The position numbers and the translations under genes are program-made. From contig NZ_PXWF02000121.1 of the NCBI RefSeq assembly GCF_003011895.2, positions 78,431 through 142,430 on the forward strand: a DNA stretch of 64,000 nt, read 5' to 3'. The number at the start of each line of letters is the position of its first letter. Positions within the stretch are counted from its first letter, which is position 1. Positions 59,261 to 64,000 of the stretch are shown here, in pieces. This stretch comes from Massilia glaciei (GTDB taxonomy: Bacteria > Pseudomonadota > Gammaproteobacteria > Burkholderiales > Burkholderiaceae_D). Under the pieces are notes generated by a model. The model was not told the origin of the DNA. It saw nothing but the letters and a program-made list of their open reading frames with translations, and did no database searches.

Positions 59261-60361
59261 CTAATCGCGTCGCTTGACGCCGACGACGGGAAGGTCCGGA
59301 TTTTGCAGGTCCAGGCTGACCTCGTAATTGCCGGCTTGTTCGACATCGACGATAAAGTTGTGGTACTCGTGCCACAGCGCGGCGTGCTCGCTCCCCGGCG
59401 TGACGACCGTCTTGCCGCGCTCCGCCCCCAGATAAAGCTCGCCGTCGGGCGACTTCAGGCAAAAACGCCACTTGCCCGGTTTGAGCGCGATGACGGTGCT
59501 GTATGCCGTATTACCCTTCGATTGCATTTGCTGGCCCGCGCCCCATTTATCGGCCGAGCTTTTCAGGTGGATCGGGAACTGGGCGAGGAAGCGCTGTTTG
59601 CGCTCGAGGCTCGCGCCGGACCAGTATTCGAACGTGATGAGCGCGTTGTCGGGAAGCGACTTGTCCTGTATCGGCGCGGCGAAGTTGACGCCGTTCGTTC
59701 GCAGGTTCTTTTGTTTTCCGTCGACCGTGAGCGTCGTGTTGATCGACCAGTCCGGCAACATGAAGCTGATGCCGAAATTTTTCCGAACGGTCGAACACCA
59801 ATCGCCACCGAGGGCATAGGCGTTGAAGGCGGCGCGCATCGCAAAATTCAACTCCTTCTTGCCGATCGCGATCAGCACCTGGCACTCGAGCCGGTAGTCG
59901 CCCAGCCGCCTGACGTTGTCCGGCAGGCCCGGTGTGCGCACTTCGGGGGAGAAACGGATCGACGATTTTTTCTGGTTCAGTAGAAAATCGGCCTCGTCGT
60001 CATAGGCCTCCTGGCTGCGCAGCAAAACGAAGGTGCCGTCAGCCGCGATTGGAATCGGGGTCGAGGTTTCGCTGCCGGCAAGGCGCAGTTTCACGCCGTC
60101 CCAGTTGGTTTTCCGGGTCCGGATGGCGTCGCGTTTGCCCAGCCGGAACCGCAACGTAGCCTCCGGCGCAAGCTTGCGGTGTTCATCGAACGCGTCCAGG
60201 CCCGCCGCCATCACGCGGTAGGGTTTGAGTGCGGGGTCCCTGGTTCCCGAGACCACGACTTCGGCCACGTTCTCCCCCTCTTTAGGCGTGACGACGGCAT
60301 CGCTGGCGTGGACATTTGCACTCAGAATCAAGGACGAAAGGAGGAGCGTGGCTGGTTTCAT
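59261..60361 (-). CDS. Exported protein of unknown function
   Basis: This 366-residue protein has a signal peptide (MKPATLLLSSLILSANVHA). The mature part is beta-rich and contains a KKSSIRFSPEVRTPGLPDNVRRLGDYRLECQV stretch split by charged residues, three cysteines, and a C-terminal VDVEQAGNYEVSLDLQNPDL that resembles a carbohydrate- or protein-binding beta-sandwich. I recognise no family. It lies just upstream of the GAF/CHASE2 genes on the same strand, separated by the palindromic element, so a link to the polymer system is possible but unproven. The ATG at 60361 has no clear ribosome site. Confidence 0.6.
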   Translation of the reverse strand: MKPATLLLSSLILSANVHASDAVVTPKEGENVAEVVVSGTRDPALKPYRVMAAGLDAFDEHRKLAPEATLRFRLGKRDAIRTRKTNWDGVKLRLAGSETSTPIPIAADGTFVLLRSQEAYDDEADFLLNQKKSSIRFSPEVRTPGLPDNVRRLGDYRLECQVLIAIGKKELNFAMRAAFNAYALGGDWCSTVRKNFGISFMLPDWSINTTLTVDGKQKNLRTNGVNFAAPIQDKSLPDNALITFEYWSGASLERKQRFLAQFPIHLKSSADKWGAGQQMQSKGNTAYSTVIALKPGKWRFCLKSPDGELYLGAERGKTVVTPGSEHAALWHEYHNFIVDVEQAGNYEVSLDLQNPDLPVVGVKRRD

Positions 60362-60510
60362 GTTTGGGGCGGACCTGGTCGTGGCATCGGAGAGGACGAA
60401 AGGTGGGAAGCCGCCAGCCCTTCGTGGACCGCGAAATTCTATACCAGGCGCTGACGCGCTACTTGAAAATAATAAATTTTCTCCATTCCCTTCCATGTCG
60501 TGCTCGGAAT

Positions 60511-61689
60511 CTACCCCGCCGCGGGCGCCGCGCCGGGCCCGCGTTGATCGCGGTACAGGCGCGGCGTGCAGCCGCGTTCGCGCGCGAACACGCTGTACAG
60601 ATATTGCACCGAGCTGAAACCGCAACGCGCGGCCACCTCGGCCATAGTGACCCCGCCTTCGGCCAGCATGCGCTCGGCCGCCTCGAGCCGGCGCCTGAAA
60701 ATCGCGTCGTGCACGCTGTGCCCAAGCTCGCGCTGGAACTGGCGCTCGAGCCACGAGCGCGACAGGCCGACGTGGCGGGCCACCTGCTCGGCCTTGATCC
60801 GGGCGGTCGCGTTGAGGCCGATGAAGTGCAGCGCGCGCGCCACCGCCGCGCCGTGGGATACCCCGCGCAGGGCCGGCCCGTTCATGCCCGACGGCGGCAA
60901 CAGGACCCGGCGCACGCCCAGCCCCAAGCCGAGCATGTCCTCGTGCATCAGCGCGGCGGCGGCGCTGCCGATGGCGTCGGTGGCGTGCATCACCGAGCTG
61001 ATCGGCACCCGTGCCAGGGTCTGCACCAGCGGGTCGTTGTCGATGCCGACGATGCTGATCTGCGCGGCGAGCGCCGGCGGCGCCATCGCGCAGGCCTGGA
61101 TCAGATGGCGCGCCCGGGTGTCGTTGACCGCCAGGATCGCCACCGGCTTGGGCAGGCCGTCGAGCCAGGCGGTCAGCTCGTCCAACTGGGACTCCCACGC
61201 GAACACGCTCGGCTCGTGCCCGCGGTACAGCGGCGCGGAGGCGCCGTCGGCGCGGCACAGGCGCGCGAAGGCGCTATCGCGCTCCCCCACCCAATGGCGG
61301 TTGTACGCCGCGGGCAGGCTGTACATGGCCATATGGCGCGCGCCCTGGCCCACCAGATAATGGTAGGCGCTGCGCACCAGCGCGAAATTGTCGGAGCCGG
61401 CCAGCGAGAAGGAGCCGGGCGGGGTGTCATCGCTGGCGCTGCCGACGCCCACCAAACAGGCGCGGGCGCGCGCCAGCTTCTCGACCGCCTGCGGCTGGTC
61501 CATCTCGGCGATGATGCCCTCGATGCGCCACTGCGCGACCTGCTCGATGCTGCAGGCCGACAGGTCGGCCGCGATCAGTTCCCAGTCCAGACCATGGCGC
61601 GCGACATACGCGGCCACGCCGGCGGCGACGTCGCGGTAGTAGAAATTGGCGGTTGTGAACAGCAGTGCGATGCGCTTGCGGCTACCCAT
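60511..61689 (-). CDS. XylR-like AraC-family transcriptional regulator
   Basis: This 392-residue regulator has a LacI-type sugar-binding domain (about 5-275; RIALLFTTANFYYRDVAAGVAAYV, AILAVNDTRARHLIQA, ISIVGIDNDPLVQTLARVPISSV) and a C-terminal AraC helix-turn-helix pair (about 290-385; ARHVGLSRSWLERQFQ and VAARCGFSSVQYLYSVFARERG). This is the layout of xylose-type activators. AAGGAGG before the ATG at 61689 is the clearest ribosome site in the area. It diverges from a dioxygenase/isomerase pair, 193 bp away, which it probably controls in response to a sugar. Confidence 0.88.
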   Translation of the reverse strand: MGSRKRIALLFTTANFYYRDVAAGVAAYVARHGLDWELIAADLSACSIEQVAQWRIEGIIAEMDQPQAVEKLARARACLVGVGSASDDTPPGSFSLAGSDNFALVRSAYHYLVGQGARHMAMYSLPAAYNRHWVGERDSAFARLCRADGASAPLYRGHEPSVFAWESQLDELTAWLDGLPKPVAILAVNDTRARHLIQACAMAPPALAAQISIVGIDNDPLVQTLARVPISSVMHATDAIGSAAAALMHEDMLGLGLGVRRVLLPPSGMNGPALRGVSHGAAVARALHFIGLNATARIKAEQVARHVGLSRSWLERQFQRELGHSVHDAIFRRRLEAAERMLAEGGVTMAEVAARCGFSSVQYLYSVFARERGCTPRLYRDQRGPGAAPAAG

Positions 61690-61882
61690 GGTGCCTCCTT
61701 GAAAAGCATCATATCCGACCCGTCGACGGAAAAACCGCCGCGCCGGCGCACGAACAGATTTCATAACGAAGCGGCTTCATTAGCATAAAGACGGCGGGCG
61801 GCGCTCCGCTATGCTCTCCACTGGCACCAGGCGTGATCGCCACCACTCGCTGATTAATTCTTCTCTCATCCGGAGTCCCCGC

Positions 61883-62722
61883 ATGCCCAACTACATCCTC
61901 GACGAGGAACAAAAATCCGCCTACGAGCGCGATGGCTATGTCCTGCTGCGCGAGTTTTTCAAACCCGAAGAAATCGGCCTGCTGCGCGAGACCGCCCAGC
62001 ACGACCGGGTCCTCGACCAATCCTCGTTCGGTCGCGCCGACGGCGAAGGCGGCGTGGTGCGCCTGTCGCTGTGGAACCACCCGACCGACACCATCTACGG
62101 CGCCATCGCCCGTTCGCGCTCGCTGGTGGACTCGATCGAGGCCCTGCTGGGCGGCGAGGTCTACCACTACCACTCGAAGATGATCATGAAGGACGCCCGC
62201 GTCGGCGGCGCCTGGGCCTGGCACCAGGACTACGACTACTGGTACCAGAACGGGGTGCTGTTCCCGCGCCTGTGCAGCGCCTTCATCGCGATCGATCCGT
62301 GCACCCGCGACAACGGCTGCCTGCAGGTCATCCGGCAATCGCACCTGCTGGGCCGCCTCGACCACCGGCTGACCGGCGACCAGGCCGGCATCGACCCGGA
62401 GCGCATCGCGGCCATCACCGCGCGCCTGGAGACGGTGCACGTGCTCATGGCGCCGGGCGACCTGCTGCTGTTCCATCCGAACACCCTGCACCGCTCCGAC
62501 CAGAACCACTCGGACCATCCGCGCTGGTCGATGATCTGCTGCTACAACGCCGCCGACAACGATCCATACAAACCCTCGCACCATCCGAACTACACCAAGC
62601 TGCACAAGCTCGACGACGAAGAAATCCTGGCGATGGGCGCGAAACGCTTTGGCGAGGGCGACACCGGCGCCATGATGGCGGCCGAGCAAGACCATTCCGC
62701 CGCCAGCACCATGGAGCGCTGA
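61883..62722 (+). CDS. Phytanoyl-CoA dioxygenase (PhyH) family protein
   Basis: This 279-residue Fe(II)/2-oxoglutarate oxygenase has the iron ligands H114-x-D116 in WHQDYDYW and H203 in NTLHRSDQN, with a following arginine in DHPRWSM for 2-oxoglutarate. The beta-helix core and length are normal. Members near sugar regulators often act on small sugar-derived or quaternary amine substrates; the true substrate is unknown. GGAG before the ATG at 61883 supports this start. The next gene starts two bases after its stop. Confidence 0.87.
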   Translation: MPNYILDEEQKSAYERDGYVLLREFFKPEEIGLLRETAQHDRVLDQSSFGRADGEGGVVRLSLWNHPTDTIYGAIARSRSLVDSIEALLGGEVYHYHSKMIMKDARVGGAWAWHQDYDYWYQNGVLFPRLCSAFIAIDPCTRDNGCLQVIRQSHLLGRLDHRLTGDQAGIDPERIAAITARLETVHVLMAPGDLLLFHPNTLHRSDQNHSDHPRWSMICCYNAADNDPYKPSHHPNYTKLHKLDDEEILAMGAKRFGEGDTGAMMAAEQDHSAASTMER

Positions 62723-62723
62723 C

Positions 62724-63638
62724 ATGGAACACGACCCGCGCCCCCGCCTGATCCACATCCTCAACACCTGGACCCTGCGAGAGTTGCCGGCCGGGTCGGC
62801 CGCGCCGCCGCGCGCGGACCCCCACTCCGCCGTCGCGGCGATCCTGCGGGCCGGCTATGCGGGCCTGCAGGTGGAGCCGGGCGATCCTTTGACGGACGCC
62901 GGTTTCCGGGCTGGAGCGCTGATGCACGCGAGCGGACGGGTGGTCGACCCGGCGCGCGTGCGCGACCTGGTGGCCGAGCACAAGGAGCACGGCTTTGGCC
63001 TGGGCACGATCCACCTCGGCACCGGCTTCGAGTCGCAGGCCGAGGGCTATGCGCTGGCCGAGGCGGTGCTCGAGGCCAGCGCGGCCTTGCGCTACCCGCT
63101 TTACGTGGAGACCCACCGCGCCACCATCACCCAGGATCCGCGCCGCACGCTCGACCTCATCGAGCGCTATCCCGCGTTGCGGCTGAACGCCGACTTCTCT
63201 CACTGGTAATGCGGCTGCGAGATGCGCTATGGGGACTGGGAGCGCAAGCTGGCGCTGCTGCAGCCGGTGTTCGACCGCGTGCGCTACGTGCACGGCCGGA
63301 TCGCCGACGCGGGCGCCATGCAGGTGCCGGTGACGGACCTGGACGCGCAAAACGTGCACGACTTCCGACGGCTCTGGACCTGCGCCATGGCCGGATTCCT
63401 GTCGAACTCGGACGCCGGCGACCGGCTCTACTTCGCACCGGAGCTGCTGCCCAACCACTTCGACGTCGACGGCGCCACGGTGTATTCCGCCTATGCGCGT
63501 CAAACGGCGGGCACGGACGGCGTGGTCGACGACGATTCGGACCGCTGGCTGCAGGGACTGCTGCTGACCCGGATCGGCGCCGAGTGCTTCGACGCCGCCG
63601 GCGCCGGCCTGGTGCCGGGCGCGGCGCAATCCCGATAG
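62724..63638 (+). pseudogene. Sugar phosphate isomerase/epimerase (TIM barrel) broken by one in-frame stop
   Basis: Codons 1-161 encode the first half of a xylose-isomerase-like barrel (LIHILNTWTLRELP, YPLYVETHRATITQDPRRTLDLIERYPALRLNADFSHW). A TAA at 63207-63209 then interrupts it, and the same reading frame resumes directly with CGCEMRYGDWERKLALLQPVFDRVRYVHGRIAD and runs to 63638. Restoring one base (TAC or TAT, Tyr) would give a continuous protein of about 304 residues, the family's normal size. No frameshift is needed. A sequencing error is the alternative. Start ATG is coupled to the PhyH stop. Confidence 0.8.
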
Positions 63639-63719
63639 AAAATGCCGCGATTGCCAGCCGCACCTTTGTCAGCGAACATATGGGCAGCAAAGACCGAGAC
63701 ACCATGAAAACCAACTCCG

Positions 63720-63845
63720 ATGCAACTGAAACGACGGGATTTCCTCGGGGCGGGCGCCGCGCTGCCGGCGCCGGCGCGGTGGCTGGTCTGTGGACGCGTA
63801 CAGCGGCCGGCATCATCCCCCATGCGGTGTCGCCGTTCTTTGTAA
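63720..63845 (+). pseudogene. Truncated Tat-signal remnant, probably of a Gfo/Idh/MocA-type oxidoreductase
   Basis: ATG at 63720 opens MQLKRRDFLGAGAALPAPA, a classic twin-arginine signal, but the frame ends after 41 codons at a TAA (63843-63845) without any mature domain. Genes of this context (PhyH plus sugar isomerase) are often followed by a Tat-exported sugar dehydrogenase, so this looks like its eroded start. The oxidoreductase identity is inference. From 63846 to 64000 I see no gene. Confidence 0.5.
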
Positions 63846-64000
63846 CGGGAAGGTCAGTGCTGAGGGACGAAAAAATCGCAACTGGTGATCAAGGCCAACC
63901 GACAATCGTGGCTGGGAATTGGCGCGGCAGCGGACTAGAGTGTTGCTATCTCGTCAAGCAATTCAGGGTGACGATCACGGTTAATTTGTTCTAAGCGGTA

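Overview
The window is GC-rich, densely coded bacterial DNA. It looks like a Gram-negative betaproteobacterium, probably Oxalobacteraceae (Massilia/Duganella-like). The signs are outer-membrane and Tat/Sec envelope proteins, O-antigen type ABC export genes, a glpK/glpD pair, rhlE, a small 'translational machinery' family protein and short palindromic intergenic repeats. The taxonomic call is inference; there is no rRNA or housekeeping marker here and I saw no tRNA.

Layout. 1-690: repeat-rich non-coding DNA with a pure TGG microsatellite. 691-8652: a plus-strand surface-glycan operon (wzm, wzt, a FkbM methyltransferase with a long coiled coil, a two-domain glycosyltransferase, a GT2 enzyme, GtrA), facing a membrane glycosyltransferase at 8672-10747. 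11226-18767: rhlE, a seven-bladed-propeller GGDEF sensor, a Sel1 protein and the first of two serine hydrolases of the beta-lactamase fold (the second ends at 20461). 20507-24691: an ECF sigma/anti-sigma operon diverging from a subtilase and a Gly/Ser/Asn-rich secreted protein. A shared motif, GGAATAAA-N14-CGTT, lies before both the sigma gene and the Gly-rich gene. 24854-29201: a LON-domain protein and a NitT/TauT-type ABC transporter clustered with a SCO lipoprotein and a cupredoxin-like protein. 29433-39916: a GAF histidine kinase, a RAMA-like protein with a coding minisatellite, a dimethylformamidase-like protein, glpK/glpD, a degenerate double-receiver protein next to a 163-bp palindromic element, and a CatA-like acetyltransferase.

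39954-58929 is the most remarkable region: a minus-strand block with overlapping or nearly abutting genes. It encodes a CHASE2 sensor, a PgsC/CapC-like membrane protein, a periplasmic membrane-anchored protein, a small secreted protein, a 1700-residue TPR/beta-barrel-like outer-membrane protein, and a 1394-residue protein in which a PgsB/CapB-type Mur ligase is fused behind a HEAT-repeat region. I read it as a Gram-negative poly-gamma-glutamate-like (or other amide-linked polymer) synthesis and export system with no recognisable CapA/PgsA.

59261-64000 holds a secreted unknown, a XylR/AraC-type regulator diverging from a PhyH dioxygenase, and a decaying sugar-metabolism tail: a TIM-barrel isomerase broken by one in-frame stop, then a 41-codon Tat-signal remnant.
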